Source of the DNA: Shinisaurus crocodilurus
Taxonomy: Eukaryota > Chordata > Lepidosauria > Squamata > Shinisauridae
Direction of reading: 5' to 3'
DNA: 64,000 bases
Assembly (NCBI GenBank): GCA_021292165.1
Contig: JAHFWL010000230.1
Coordinates: 169,943-233,942 of the forward strand
Shown here: positions 1 through 11,351 of the stretch, in pieces
Layout: each line of letters begins with the position of its first letter
Numbering within the stretch: the stretch's first letter is position 1
Position numbers and translations under genes: made by a program
The notes under the pieces: model-generated
Seen by the model: the letters and a program-made list of their open reading frames with translations, nothing else
Databases searched by the model: none
Told to the model about the DNA's origin: nothing

Positions 1-493
1 AGGGAGCTTGGGTTGGAATCTCATCATCATCACTCCAAATGACATTAAGCATCTGGCTGAATATTTAGCACCAGATTTCCTCTTCCTTTCCCTGCTCTCC
101 ACCAAGAAATCATGGCTGCCATGAAACTTCCCTCAGGCAAAACAGCTTCTAATCGGAACCGCTCAGACAAAAAGACCTAGCAGCCACTTACGTTCACTTT
201 GCAAGTTACACAACCGGCAATGCTTGTGCACTGATGCCATATGCAGAATATCAAGAGGGGATGCCAGGCAGAGACTTGGCACCACTCTGCAATCCAGAAG
301 GGGGAAACCTAAACTCTGGCTGGCTCACTTGTGTAATTCATTATTTTCTTGTTTAATAAGAAAATCCACTCAAGATATAAGGGGAAGGCTGGTTAGTGAA
401 GCGGGGATGGAAACTATTAATAATGCAGGGAAACAGCCAGCCCAAAAACACCCACACAGTCCCTGGAAACAAATTAGAAACTCATTTATTTGG
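1..493. other. Intronic sequence without recognised feature
   Basis: Mixed-composition unique DNA. The short open frame here (about 100 codons) lacks recognisable protein character. Confidence 0.5.
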
Positions 494-550
494 TGCCAGT
501 GTGGTGTAGTGGCTAGCATGCTGGGTTGAGATGTGGGAAAACCAGGTTAT
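494..550 (+). mobile_element. tRNA-derived SINE, family A head (fragment)
   Basis: GCCAGTGTGGTGTAGTGG matches the 5' head of the A family seen in full at 10931-11160. Only the tRNA-like head survives. Confidence 0.7.
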
Positions 551-760
551 AAAGAGCTGCCTTATACTAAAAAATAAAAAGGCCAACAGATAGTCTAGCC
601 CCAGTGTTCTCCAACCTTGGGTCCCCAGATGTTTTTGGCCTACAACTCCCAGCATGCCCCACCCAGCTACGCTGGGAGTTGTAGGCCAAAAACATCTGGG
701 GACCCAAGGTTGGAGAACACTGGACTAGCCCAATATATTGTCGACAGCTCAATAGGAGAT
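551..760 (-). mobile_element. SINE family B tail, split by a hAT MITE
   Basis: AGAGCTGCCTTATACT at 553-569 and CTAGCCCAATATATTGTC after 723 match successive parts of family B (compare 3835-4012). The MITE at 601-722 interrupts them. Confidence 0.5.
601..722. mobile_element. Fold-back hAT MITE, family 1
   Basis: Two perfect 53-bp arms (601-653 and 671-723) surround a 17-bp loop. The termini are CAGTG...CACTG as in hAT elements. The flanks gtctagcc (593-600) and gactagcc (723-730) form a 7/8 target duplication. Confidence 0.85.
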
Positions 761-1565
761 TCGTTTTTTTCTTCTGGCCTATCAAATATAAAGTGCCAAC
801 TTCTACTGATTCAGATGGTTGGGCAGGCCGGCTGGCTCATTTTTGTTTGCCCTGATAGGCAAACAAAAGTTTTGGAAGTTCTCCAAAATCTTGCCCAGCA
901 CCATTTCCTGGCCCTGCTACCTCAGGTCCTTTATGTCAGGATCAAACACAGGCCTCCATATATGCATGTGCTCTGTGACTCAGCTATATAGGGCCATCCC
1001 CCAGGGTCACGACCCAGTCTGTTGCCACGAAACGCCTTGGGCTCCCTTGGGAAAGTCAGTATCCTACAGCCTCGCTTATCTGTCAGGTTTGTCGTGAGGA
1101 TAAATGAGGTGAAAACTATGAACACATTTAATGGCTGTAGAAATGATTTATAATCGTTTCTGTTCTTCTTATTGTCTCTTATGTCTGGAACTCCCTCCCA
1201 GAGCAACTGTGTAGTATCACCTCCCTTCCTTCATATTGTTTCTCAAACCCCGCAACAGTTTACAAAGCTATTGGCAATTAAACCCTTAATCCTCATCCCT
1301 AACTGAAAAGAAACATAAATGCATGAAACGGCATCTGCTCACTTTCAGCCCTTGTTACCCTCATCTGTCCGTCTCCTCCTTTCTTCCTCAACTGTACGAC
1401 GAGAATTTAAATTCTGTACGGCCAGAATTTAGATTGTAAGCTCTTTGGGGCCCAGGCCTGTCCTTTTTTGCTTATTTGTTTACTTGATTAATTACCCGCT
1501 CTATCTGATGGGCTCAAAGTGGCTTACAGCGGTTTCTGAAAATGTTAACAGTCCTATCCCCTAGG

Positions 1566-1842
1566 GCAGGGTTGGGCAACGTTCGGGGCTCTGGGGGCCA
1601 TTTTTACTCCCACAGGCCACACTCCACAGGGCAAAGGAGAAAAAATGGCAGTTTAAACAATACAGTTAAGCTAAATTCGACCCTTTTAGTGCTTCATAGT
1701 GGCTATGGTGAGCTAAAAGGAGCAAATGTAGCTTGGAAACAAGCAACATATGACCTTTTTTGTGCTCTGCAGCACTAAAACCAATGGGTATTTTCCCTTC
1801 ACCACTGAATTTGGTGGTGCAGGGGTAGTGGGGCTGCCCACC

Positions 1843-1843
<1 letters not shown>
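1566..1843. mobile_element. Possible hAT-like DNA transposon remnant
   Basis: GGCAGGGTTGGGCAAC resembles a hAT terminus, and the block runs into the AAT microsatellite. No clean opposite terminus was found, so this is tentative. Confidence 0.3.
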
Positions 1844-1844
<1 letters not shown>

Positions 1845-1898
<54 letters not shown>

Positions 1899-1910
1899 CA
1901 ACAACAATAA
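1845..1910. repeat. (AAT)n/(AAC)n microsatellite
   Basis: An uninterrupted AAT run changes to AAC units. Long poly-Asn and poly-Ile frames arise from it and are not genes. Confidence 0.97.
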
Positions 1911-2973
1911 ACAACTTGCCTCTTCCTCCTGACCAATCGAAGCATCCATACTATGAGCAAATTGCCAAGTCTCAATGCTAATCACAAGACAGTGTTTTCA
2001 ATGCTAGCTTCCCTGCATTGTGATTACAGTATAGTGTAGGATTGCCAAATGGCTCGAGGCCCAAAGCCTCACAGCAATTTCTGGCTGACATAGACTTTCA
2101 CAGTGGGAAAAAGAACCAACCAGACTTTCCAGATCAAACCCTAACATTTAGTAATTGCAGTGAGATTGGTGGTTCTGAAATTTTAGTACCTTAGGTATGA
2201 TATCCAATATATGGTTGAGTCAAATGTTTTTCTAGGTTTGCTCTTTTGCTCAAAGGTAGTGATTTCAGGTAGGGGGATCAAGTGATTCCAGCCGATCCAG
2301 GACCATACACTGAAAGTAATTACATCATAGTGCTATCTAGCCAATCAGACATGTGTATTCGCTGACATGACTAAGAGCAAGTGAAGTCTATTTATAGCAA
2401 TGATATGAAGGTGATCCTAGACAATCAGGGATCACAAATGATCAGGGGTAATATTTTTTTTAAAAAAACTTTTGCATTTTTTCCTAGCAATTATCCTTGA
2501 AAAAAATCACAGAAAAAGGGTGATCTGCTTTTGATTCTAACAAAAAAAAATATAAAAAATTGGACACCCCCCTGCCAGTCACGCTTTTGGCTGAGCGCTA
2601 ATTCGGCTGCAGCACCTACTATTTTCCCTCCCATATCATGGTGGACTACCTATCAAATAACTACTCTTCGCACTCTAAAGATGGATGTCTTGCTCCAAAG
2701 GGAAGAATGGCACCTTCCCTACCCACATTTTCTTCACAGGCAAACCTGTCTCAATGCTTCTCAGTGAGAAGCCTTCTAAATGAGGGGATGTCACTGGCCT
2801 CTCAATTAGATCTTCATAGGATGGCTACTGTCCTACTTTATAGTCCTCTATTTGAAAGTGTCCTCCCTCTCTTTGGGATTTCCAGTCCAAGTCTGATTTA
2901 AAGGTAAAGAATCATAAAGGCCTACTGATGTTCACTTGGTTGTGGTACGGAGGCAGGCCTTCTCCCTCACCAA

Positions 2974-3451
2974 TTTAGGGATGTGTTCTCTGGGAAGTCC
3001 AGCTCATTTGAGCTCAACAGACTTCCTGCCTGCTTCTGATTGGATGACTGGAAGCGGGCTGAGTTGGGGTGTTTCCCCATGGACTTCTGTCTCTGCGATG
3101 GTCTGCGGTTTGCACGGTTTGGTTTTTCAAACGTTAAGGAAATTTCAAAAACTATACATTTCTAGCGTGATTTGTGCAAATCATGCTAGAACTGCAAGAG
3201 TTCTCGGCTTCCAATTTGTGCAAATAGTGTGTATTTATTTATTTAATATTGTGCAAATTTCCCTTAGCGTTTTCTTTTTAAAATGCACAAACCACAGCCT
3301 GTCATAGAGACAGAAGTCCGTGAATTACCTCGACTCACACAACAGCAAGTTAGCACCAGTGCAGGGCTAACGAACTGGAATTCATGGGACCGAATTGTGA
3401 AAATCTGTCGGATTTTCACCCCCCCCCCATCGGATTCCTCACACATCCCTT
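2974..3451. mobile_element. Non-autonomous hAT-like element, TAGGGATGTG family
   Basis: The element starts TTTAGGGATGTG and ends CACACATCCCTT. The flanks ctcaccaa and ctcaccat form a near-perfect 8-bp duplication. The interior has the TGCAAAT-rich character shared with copies at 11352, 15583, 58540 and 60150. Confidence 0.7.
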
Positions 3452-3457
3452 CTCACC

Positions 3458-3750
3458 ATATGGAATGATCTTCCCCATTGAGATCAGGTGGGCTCCTAGT
3501 GTGCAGTGTTTCCATTGACAACTTAAGACACATCTGTTTTCTCAGGCACGTTCCTGACCACTAGCATTGCCAGCCACCCTTGGTTATTTTAATTAGATAT
3601 TTTAGTTTTTTATTCTGTGATTGATTGGTTTTTTATTATATTTTATCATGATTTTATTTTGTGAAGCACTTTGGGATTTATTTATTTTTAATGAAAGGAA
3701 GTATAAAAGTGTTCTGAAATAGTGTAAAACAAACAAACAAACAAATAAAT
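3458..3750 (+). mobile_element. L2-type LINE 3' end (decayed)
   Basis: A degraded LINE C-terminal segment is followed by a long T-rich 3' UTR, the GTGAAGCACTTTGGGATTTA motif, and an A-rich CAAACAAACAAA tail, as in other L2 tails of the window. Confidence 0.6.
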
Positions 3751-3834
3751 AAGAAGAGAAAGCTTGGATGTTGAATTTGCCCATCAATAATTAGCACCTG
3801 GACAGCAGACTGAGCAAGCACACAGGTCATATTA

Positions 3835-4012
3835 AGCTCTTTTATATCAAGTCAGACCGTTGGTCCGCCTAGAACTTTGGAACAGTACTAACTCTTTAGG
3901 AACTCAGGCAGAAGTGTTTCCCAGCTACACTACAAAAGATCCCTTTAGCTTGGGATGCCAGGGATTGACCCTAGGACATTATGCATGCAAAATACATGCT
4001 CTACCACTTATC
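3835..4012 (-). mobile_element. tRNA-derived SINE, family B
   Basis: On the minus strand the head contains a tRNA-like A box and B box (complement of GGGATTGACCCTAGGAC and GCTCTACCAC). The body ends in the complement of TCAAGTCAGACCGTTGGTCC. Confidence 0.75.
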
Positions 4013-4289
4013 TGTGCCTCCTTCTTTTTCTGGTCCCGATTACTTAATTATCTTAGCCTCACCAGTTGGAGCCTCCTTAGCTGTTGGAACTATTTAGCAA
4101 TTCTGCTAGGAAGGACAAGGAATACTTTGAATGAGATGCCCCAGACACATGAACTCTAGTGTCATTGTCAATGGCTTTGCTTTCCAACTTGGTTCACTTC
4201 TCTGCTACCTAAAACCCACACCTCCTTTCTCTGGAATTCTGCCATGTTTGAATCTTGAATCTCTTGTTCTGCCTGTGAAGAAGTTGTAC

Positions 4290-4950
4290 CTTAGCGGAAT
4301 AGCACATACTTTGCATACAAGAGGTCCCAGGGGGAATCCTTGGCATCTCCAGTTAAACAATCTGGGGTAGAAAGGCTCAGAAAGACCGCTGTGGCCCAGG
4401 AGAGTCACTGCCAGTCAGATGGCTCAATGGGTAGTATCCAATGCTGGCATTCTGCTAGAGCTAATGACATTGCGCTACTGGAAACCAACACGGGTACAGA
4501 GAAGAGTAAGGCATATGGCAGGCAGTCACTCCAGAGAGCCAATACCTTGTTCTGAAGGGTTCACAGAGCGAAACATGCTTTTGCCAGAATGTCCAGCATG
4601 GCTGTCCAGAGAGACCAACTGGCTCAAATGCCTTGCTCTGAGTGGTCCCTTCCTCAGAGCACGTCATTCTGGGTGAGGTGGACTTGGAGTTTGCTCGTGT
4701 TGCCATGGCACAGGAGGTTTCCAAGGCCACCTCCCCGCCAATCCCTCATTTGGAAGAAGAAGTCCTCAGAGCAATGCACTGAGAGAGGTGCAAGGGGGTA
4801 TCTGGCCTGTGTAAGAGAGGAGGAGGGTGGCAGCAGCAGGTCTTGCACCAGCATTGGTTTCTGCTAGTGCAACATAATTAGCACTAATGGAATGTCAGTG
4901 TTGGGATACTACCCAGTGGGTATCAGTATAAGGTAGCTTCTTATGATCAT
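4290..4950 (+). mobile_element. SINE family B interrupted by a MITE
   Basis: The SINE head and body (TTTGCATACAAGAGGTCCC, CATCTCCAGTTAAA) occupy 4290-4425. Its tail TATCAGTATAAGGTAGCTTC resumes after 4920. The insertion is the GGGTAGTATCC element. Confidence 0.65.
4427..4920. mobile_element. MITE, GGGTAGTATCC family
   Basis: The left end GGGTAGTATCCAATGCTG is mirrored by the right end CAGTGTTGGGATACTACCC. Related termini occur near 20213, 50871 and 52881. It lies inside a family B SINE. Confidence 0.65.
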
Positions 4951-5004
4951 ATGCATGTTCAACTTAGGTTTGGTTTATGACTCACTAAATCCCTTTTTTG
5001 TATA

Positions 5005-5048
5005 TAATAATAATAATAATAACAACAACAACAACAACAACAACAACA
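5005..5048. repeat. (AAT)n/(AAC)n microsatellite
   Basis: AAT units give way to about ten AAC units. Confidence 0.95.
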
Positions 5049-5996
5049 GATATATGGATAGATCTAGACCGACAGATAAATGAAGGTAGGATTAAAATTA
5101 TATACAATATTACAGCTTAAAAGTGGGTCCCATCTTACACAGTGGGGCTAAAGTTGGATCCTGGGTCTGGAAAATTTAGAGACTGCGGCATCAGAGCATC
5201 TTCTCATTGGCTTCATGGATCTAGGGATGTCTATTTTATCTAACAGGAATTAAGACATTTCCTAATAAGCCAGAACAGCTTGAGATGTCTGGGGGCGTTT
5301 AAAGGACAGACCTTTTCAAAGAACGAAGAGCTACAGAATTTGGAGAGAATATGATTGGTTGAGCTGTATAAGGAAGCTGGGGCCCAGCACTGAGCTTCTC
5401 TCTAATTTACGTGGAATCGGAAGACTTAGAAAATGCACAGCAACAAAAAAGACGAAGGGAGCCTAATAGGCTCTCTCTGTTTTCTTTGGGGGGCTCAAAA
5501 ACTGAGGTTTTGTAAATGTGTTCAAAGCCAGACAGTGGCGAGCTGATCGTCCATATTTCTTTGGAAGGAGTGTTGAGCCTTTGGCCAGAAGAAACACTGC
5601 CAGACATATAGCACAACGCCTATACTTCAATTTGCAAAAACTAAACACTGTGATTTATACCTTTTGGAAGGGGAGAAAAAAAATGCTAAAAGAACATTCT
5701 GTGCAACGTTAGCATTTTGCCAGAAGCTTGTGGGTTGGATGAGGAGATGCATTCCTGAAGCCTAGACATCACTGAACATTATTTTTTATATATATAAACA
5801 AACAAAATGGCAAGAAATTCAAAATTCCCCCAAAGGACAGCTTGTCCTGGTTTCCTTTCAGCTTTCGATTATGTAAATACATTCATATAAAGGATAAATG
5901 TAGTTTTACTTTCAAGCAACAGGTTTGGGTTGAAATGGAGGATAGTCAGGAAGAGAGCGTCAAAAAATTCTCCTCAAGTGTTGAACATTCGCTCCA

Positions 5997-5998
<2 letters not shown>

Positions 5999-6047
<49 letters not shown>
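5999..6047. repeat. (TG)n microsatellite
   Basis: About 24 uninterrupted TG units, a potential Z-DNA former. Confidence 0.97.
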
Positions 6048-6050
<3 letters not shown>

Positions 6051-6413
6051 GCACCCTTTCAGTCTTTCCTCTCACAGACTGTATTATTCAAAGTTCCAAC
6101 AAGCATGGCATTTCTTAAACCCCTAAGGGCCTTCTCTGATAATAACATTTCCCTAATTATATTCTAAATATTTATGAAAGGAGACAGCCATAAATGGCTG
6201 CAAATAGCCTGAGTTCAGCAACTTCCTCCTCCTTGCAACTACGGCCAACGTAACTTCTAGGCCCAATCCCTACCATCTCTTACAGCAGAGGTGGCAAACC
6301 TCAGGCCCGGGGATGGGTGGGAATCTCCCCCCCCCCAGTCCCAATGTGGCCATGCCCCTTAAGAATTTAAGAGAGCTTTGGTTATTGGGTGGTATAGAAA
6401 TGTAATAACTAAA

Positions 6414-6572
6414 TAGCCCTGCTGGATCAGGCCAAGGGTCCATCTAGTCCAGCATTCTGTTCCCACTGTGGCAACCAGCTGCCCACGGGATCCCAAAAGG
6501 CAGACATGAATGAAACAGCACCCTCCCACCCAGGTTCCCAAGCAACTGATGTTCATAGGCATACTGCCTCTG
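6414..6572 (-). mobile_element. Family D repeat (LINE-tailed SINE)
   Basis: The complement contains CTGGACTAGATGGACCCTTG and GATCCAGCAGGGCT, as in copies at 18607, 44347 and 61275. Confidence 0.7.
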
Positions 6573-6738
6573 ATATGGGAACTGCCTCTGCAACTGCCCT
6601 TCCCTTGGCACTGCCCCTTTCTCCTCAACCACCAATTTTTTTGGGGGGGATTCCCAGCTTTTGTGCCACTTTCCCCCCCATTGTAAAAGGGGGAAAGCAT
6701 CTCCTTAGGTTTGGTTTGGTTTAGTTAGTTAGTTAGTT

Positions 6739-6966
6739 AATTATATTTTATTTTGCCTCTTTTCCTGCAAGGAATCCAAGGCGGCTTACATGGTCCTCTT
6801 CCTCCTCCTCTCCATCTTATCCTCACACCAACCCTGTGAGGTGGGTTAGGCGGAGAGTCCGTGACTGGCCCAAAGTCACCCAGTGAGCTTCATGGCCGAG
6901 CGGGGACTAGAACCCGGGTCCTCCCGAGTCCCAGCCCAGCACTAGCCACTACGCCACACTGGCTCT
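6739..6966 (-). mobile_element. tRNA-derived SINE, family A (full length)
   Basis: On the minus strand it reads from AGCCAGTGTGGCGTAGTGG through a B-box-like CCCGGGTTCTAGTCCCC, the TGACTTTGGGCCAGTCAC body and a GCCTTGGATTCCTTGCAGG 3' end. Confidence 0.9.
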
Positions 6967-7382
6967 CAGTTACTGGCAGTAAGCGCTTTCAGCTACAATA
7001 TGCAGGTATTTTATTTTATTTTATTTGTATTTGGGGTGCCATTCCTTTTGCCTTTGGTCATGCCCGCCACTGGAATGCAGCCCCCAAGAGCTTCTCCAAA
7101 ACGGAATTTGGTGCTCAGTCTGAAAGAGATCCTCCACCCGTGTCCTAGGGGAAGAGGTCAAGGGCTGCCAACAGTTACTGCCCCTTGTCCTCCTCACTCC
7201 TCTCACTGCTCGCTTAGAGAGGGCAGGTGAACAACCAGCAAGGGCGAGGAGGAGGAGCAACGGAGCCAGCTGGCTCCAGGGATTGGCAGTGGGCCTTCTC
7301 CTGGGGTATGCACCTTGGCAGGTGCCCGACGATGCTGACCTTGGACACCATCCTGGCAAGCGGTCACTGGGTGGGATTAGGC

Positions 7383-7517
7383 CAGCCTTCCCCAACCCGG
7401 TGCCCTCCAGATGTTCTGAACTTCAGCTCCCATCAGCCCCAGCCAGCATGGCCAACGACCAGAAATCCTGGAGTTGTAGTCTAAAACATATGGCGGGCAC
7501 CAGTTTGAGGAAGGCTG
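7383..7517. mobile_element. Fold-back hAT MITE, family 2
   Basis: The termini CAGCCTTCCCCAACC and GAGGAAGGCTG bracket imperfect inverted arms containing GATGTTCTGAACTTCAGCTC and its diverged complement. Flanks gattaggc and gtttaggt agree at 6 of 8. Confidence 0.75.
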
Positions 7518-8324
7518 GTTTAGGTTGTTTCTAAAGGGGCACAGACAACCAATGGAAGGTGCAGTCACAATTTAATTAAGCAAATTGTGGGAAACTAGCA
7601 AAAAGACAACTTATGAGCATGTCCTGTGCAGAGCTGCTCTTTTGTATGCTTCCCCCCCCCCTCCTTTTTATGTGGGAGCAATACACAAGTAAGCCCCTTT
7701 TCACAGACTGTTGTTCCTATTTAGGCTTTATCTTCTAAGGCCTTTCTAGAAGCAAGATAATCCTATGGACCATTTTCTGGTAGGAGTGTGATATACATCA
7801 AGCAAACAATGCCATTTGGATGAAATGAAAACTGCTTAAAAACTCCCTTGGAAGCAAGCAGGAAGGGGTGGGGGAAGGAAAGTATAACATCCTCCTGGAC
7901 AGATAACACAGGCTGCAATTTAGTCTTCTAAGGTAAAATATTAGGAGGTGCATGATGGATTTGGTGCATTTCTAGCTACTAAAAGAGCAAAACTGCTGCT
8001 CTCTTCAGGCTATTCATATATATAACTAACACAGCAATGATCCTTCTGGTGAATTTTATATTCCCTGTGAAATCCCTTTACTGAGCTTTAAAGCAGTGCA
8101 AGAGTTAGAAGGTTAGGAAAGTTCTCCCATGCAGGGGAAAAATGTTTGACCCACAACAGTGATTTAAAACACAAAAGGCATCCTTGCTAGCTGCATGACA
8201 AGAACACTGCTACAAAGAGCTCTAATGTGAATTCATAAGCCTGTAGAAGCCAGCGTGCTTAAGCATAGGGGTCATTCAACAAGTAAGGCTGTATTAACAC
8301 TACATTATGCATGGCCATCTTGTA
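7518..8324. other. Intronic sequence without recognised feature
   Basis: AT-rich unique DNA with no coding signature and no recognised repeat. Confidence 0.5.
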
Positions 8325-8960
8325 ATATGTTGAGGGCTGGTATCATGACGTGATGGGCTGGATGAGGGCTAATAACCTGAAACTGAATTCTGATACGACC
8401 AGGTAATCCTGATAAGACCCTATGGGTAGGTGGTTCTCAAGTCTGCGAATTGAGTCCTTTTCCTGTTCTGGATGTGGTTGAACTCTGTCTGAAGGAACAG
8501 GTCTGTAACTGGGGGGATGCTCCTGGATCCATCTTTGTTACTGGCCCAGCGGAGTGCCCATTACCAACTCCAGCTGGTACGACAACTACACCCATTCCTG
8601 GACAGGGACAGCTTGAACTGGTTCCATCTATAGGAAAGGTGCATTTTGAATCAACAAAAAAGGGACCCTTCTTTGTTGTGGGGTTCCAACTCCAGAATGC
8701 CCTCCTGAGGGAAGTACGCCTGGCACCAACATTGTATTCTTTTTGGCTCTAGGTTAAACATCCTATATGCCCAGGGGTCTTAAATTTGTTGTATTTTTAG
8801 CTGGTTGGATGTTTTTATGCCTCTCAATTGTATTGTATTACTATTTAAATTTCTGTGTTATTTTAATTTTATATTGTATATTTGGAGTGTAAAGTATGCC
8901 ACTCTGAAATCCATCTTTGGATGAAGATGTAGTTTATACAGTCTTAATAAATAAATAAAC
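8325..8960 (+). mobile_element. L2-type LINE 3' fragment (decayed)
   Basis: A broken frame retains the AACCTGAAACTGAATTCTGA and GGCACCAACATTGTATTCTT motifs that match the younger copy at 63030-63500. It ends in a T-rich 3' UTR and an AATAAATAAATAAA tail. Confidence 0.7.
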
Positions 8961-9075
8961 AAACTTAGCTATCCACTGAATTACACACTTCTCTGAATGT
9001 TGTGCTGCAACGTTTAAATCCATATTTTGTAAGAAAACATACTTTTAAATACATGTCAAAATATGGATTGAAATA

Positions 9076-9305
9076 CAAGCAGTCCCCTGGTTATGAACTT
9101 ATGGACAACTCATACTTAAGGACGGACCACCATATATGTAAAAAAGTTAAATACAACGGTTCGTACTTATGGACACACGTACTGTACTTTGCGACACCTC
9201 GCAACACTTTGAAAACATTGCGCGGCTTCTGTTCCAACTTACATACACATTTGACTTAAAGACAGACTTGCGAGCGGATTTCGTTTGTAACCTGGGGACT
9301 GCCTG
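9076..9305. mobile_element. Tigger-like (TcMar) MITE
   Basis: The termini CAAGCAGTCCCCTGGTTA and TAACCTGGGGACTGCCTG are inverted. A TA dinucleotide flanks each end (9074-9075 and 9306-9307), as expected for Tc1/mariner-type insertion. Confidence 0.75.
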
Positions 9306-9307
9306 TA

Positions 9308-10930
9308 CGTATTTTGAGAGGACTTTTTTAAAAGTGTAGGTTAATGCAGAAATAGAACAGCATTATAGGTAAAAGCATGCAAAAAGGACATGGACTGGAA
9401 ACAGGCAAATGTGTCCACCCTCACTCAAAACCGATCAGGGGACTGTTTAATAATGGCACGCAGCCAAATGCCTTAATTTCTTTACACCCCAATATGTTTT
9501 ACATGGCGAAGGCTAGGCCTGTAGTTATTACAGTTCTCTTGCCTGCCCACTGCTATGTTTATTTGCAGAAAACAGTTGAGGAGGACTAGCGGCATTCTGT
9601 TTTGTGACTGGACGGCCGAGGGCCACTGCAAAGCCAATGGGGCTTCCACCACGAATCAATGTCAACACGGTGGAGAGGAGGAGATTGCAGAAAAGAGATG
9701 GAATCCTGCTCCGAACATGCCTTGCCATGCGATGGGAGTTGGTTGGCTCAAATTACCATAAAATATAACATGAAAACAGAGGGATAAAAGCTAGCAAAGA
9801 GATAATATTTTCAAAGGGCTTGAGAGAAGCACCTGGCATAAATGGTACTGACCCTGGGGAGCAATTAGGAATTCCTGCAAATTGCCATGGGGATATTAAA
9901 TTTCCATTGGACCTGTTGCACATTCATTATGTGCACTGAACGTCGAGCAAAGCTTGGTTCTGGGCTTGACATAGAAATGCGTAGAAACCCGTATTCCGTA
10001 TGCTGATAAAAGGCTACATGGAAGCAAACACTGCTAATCACAAAGACTGGGAGATTGGGGCCCTATTGCATTTCATCAACAGATTTCCTAAGCTACCCTA
10101 CATTTGTCTGCATGCAGCTGCGCTATGGCACATGGTGTGCTGCACAGATACAATCAATAAATGATTTTTAAAATAATGAACGTTGGAAAAATTAACTTTA
10201 AAAGAAATTAATAAAATATATATTTTGGGGGGGAAAGTAATACATGAATTATGGGTACAATCCAGTCAGAGATAAGCACTTCCTATCGGTATCAATGGGG
10301 GAGATTTGACATTCCTTATGCAATCAGACCTGGGTTTGCCAGTGAATACAGCCAATCACAACTCCTTGACAGCTATACCTGCGTGATACATGCTTTTGAA
10401 AGCAAACATTTTTGTTACATTCATACTTTACATATTTAAGTATACATCTAAAGAAGCTTTAAGTGCACACCTAAGGAACTGTGATGTGTGAATTAGCCCT
10501 TAAACTCAGCTCCTGAAAGACTGCCCAAAAGAGAAGGCAACCCCCCAATGGTTCTCAAACGTGTCCACACTCAGGTTTTGTGAAGTCTCCAGAGTTGGGA
10601 TTCTGGAAAAAAAATATGTTATGTAGTTTTGTTTCTGGCTATAAGTATTGGAGGTGGCCAGTATGTCAGACTCAAGTGAACCCTTGCCAACCCCCAGGCA
10701 AGGAGTAAGTGCCTGGGTATTTATATAGTAAGGGACTAGTTTTGTTGTTTTGTACCTCTATTGTGTTTACCAAAGTGTCTCCCTACCTTTTCCCCCTTCC
10801 CTCATTCCCCACCTTTAGACGAAGGGCAAGGCCCTGAGAGAATCAGGTCAAGACGGCAGAGCTAAGGCTGGCAGTTTTGCACCTTTGATCACTGGTCTTG
10901 AGTAAAGGACCTGTTGACAGCCCTTCACAT
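9308..10930. other. Intronic unique sequence
   Basis: No gene or clear repeat is visible. The part at about 9770-10120 is AT-rich and low in repeat content. Confidence 0.5.
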
Positions 10931-11160
10931 GGCCAGTGTGGCGTAGTGGTGAGAGTGTTGGACTGGGACTCGGGAGATCCGGGTTCTAGTCCCCGCTCAG
11001 CCATGAAGCTCACTGGGTGACTTTGGGCCAGTCACTGACTCTCAGCCTAACCTACCTCACAGGGTTGTTGTGAGGATAAAGTGGAGAGGAGGAGGATTAT
11101 GTAAGCCGCCTTGGGTTCCTTGCCGGAAAAAAGCCGGGGTATAAATATAATAAATAAACA
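10931..11160 (+). mobile_element. tRNA-derived SINE, family A (full length)
   Basis: Complete copy: head GGCCAGTGTGGCGTAGTGG, B-box-like GGGTTCTAGTCC, body ACTTTGGGCCAGTCACTG, TGTGAGGATAAAGTGGAGAG, then GCCGCCTTGGGTTCCTTG and an AATAAATAAA tail. Confidence 0.93.
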
Positions 11161-11351
11161 AACCCTGCTGATCTAAGTTGACACATGGGTGATAAATTCA
11201 CAGGAGGGGGCAATTGCAAGTAGTCTGCTGGCTGACCCACATGTTACCTGTTTATGAGGGAACAAGTGTATGCAAGCCCCTACCCTCCCTGCTGTTGTAT
11301 TTCTCCACAGTACAGGTGAGAATGCACAAGACAAAAAGGAAAGCACACTCT

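Larger units (their letters stand above)
6287..7175. mobile_element. Composite repeat: hAT-like element with nested LINE tail and SINEs
   Basis: CAGAGGTGGCAAACCT near 6287 looks like a hAT terminus. The distal part (GCCCGCCACTGGAATGCAGC and following) recurs at about 22330-22505 and 36325-36450. An L2 tail (6370-6413), a family D repeat and a family A SINE are inserted. Confidence 0.45.

Noticed and set aside
601..722. Perfect hairpins considered as microRNA precursors
   Set aside because: The 8-bp target duplications and multiple dispersed copies identify them as hAT MITEs. Arms of 50-67 bp with perfect pairing are not typical of Drosha substrates, although small RNA data could still show processing.
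1666..1932. Open frames rich in poly-Ile or poly-Asn (also near 33545, 37042 and 58715)
   Set aside because: They are translations of AAT, ATC and ATT microsatellites.
10931..11000. tRNA-like A and B boxes at SINE heads considered as tRNA genes
   Set aside because: No cloverleaf or acceptor stem can be formed and the heads continue into SINE bodies.
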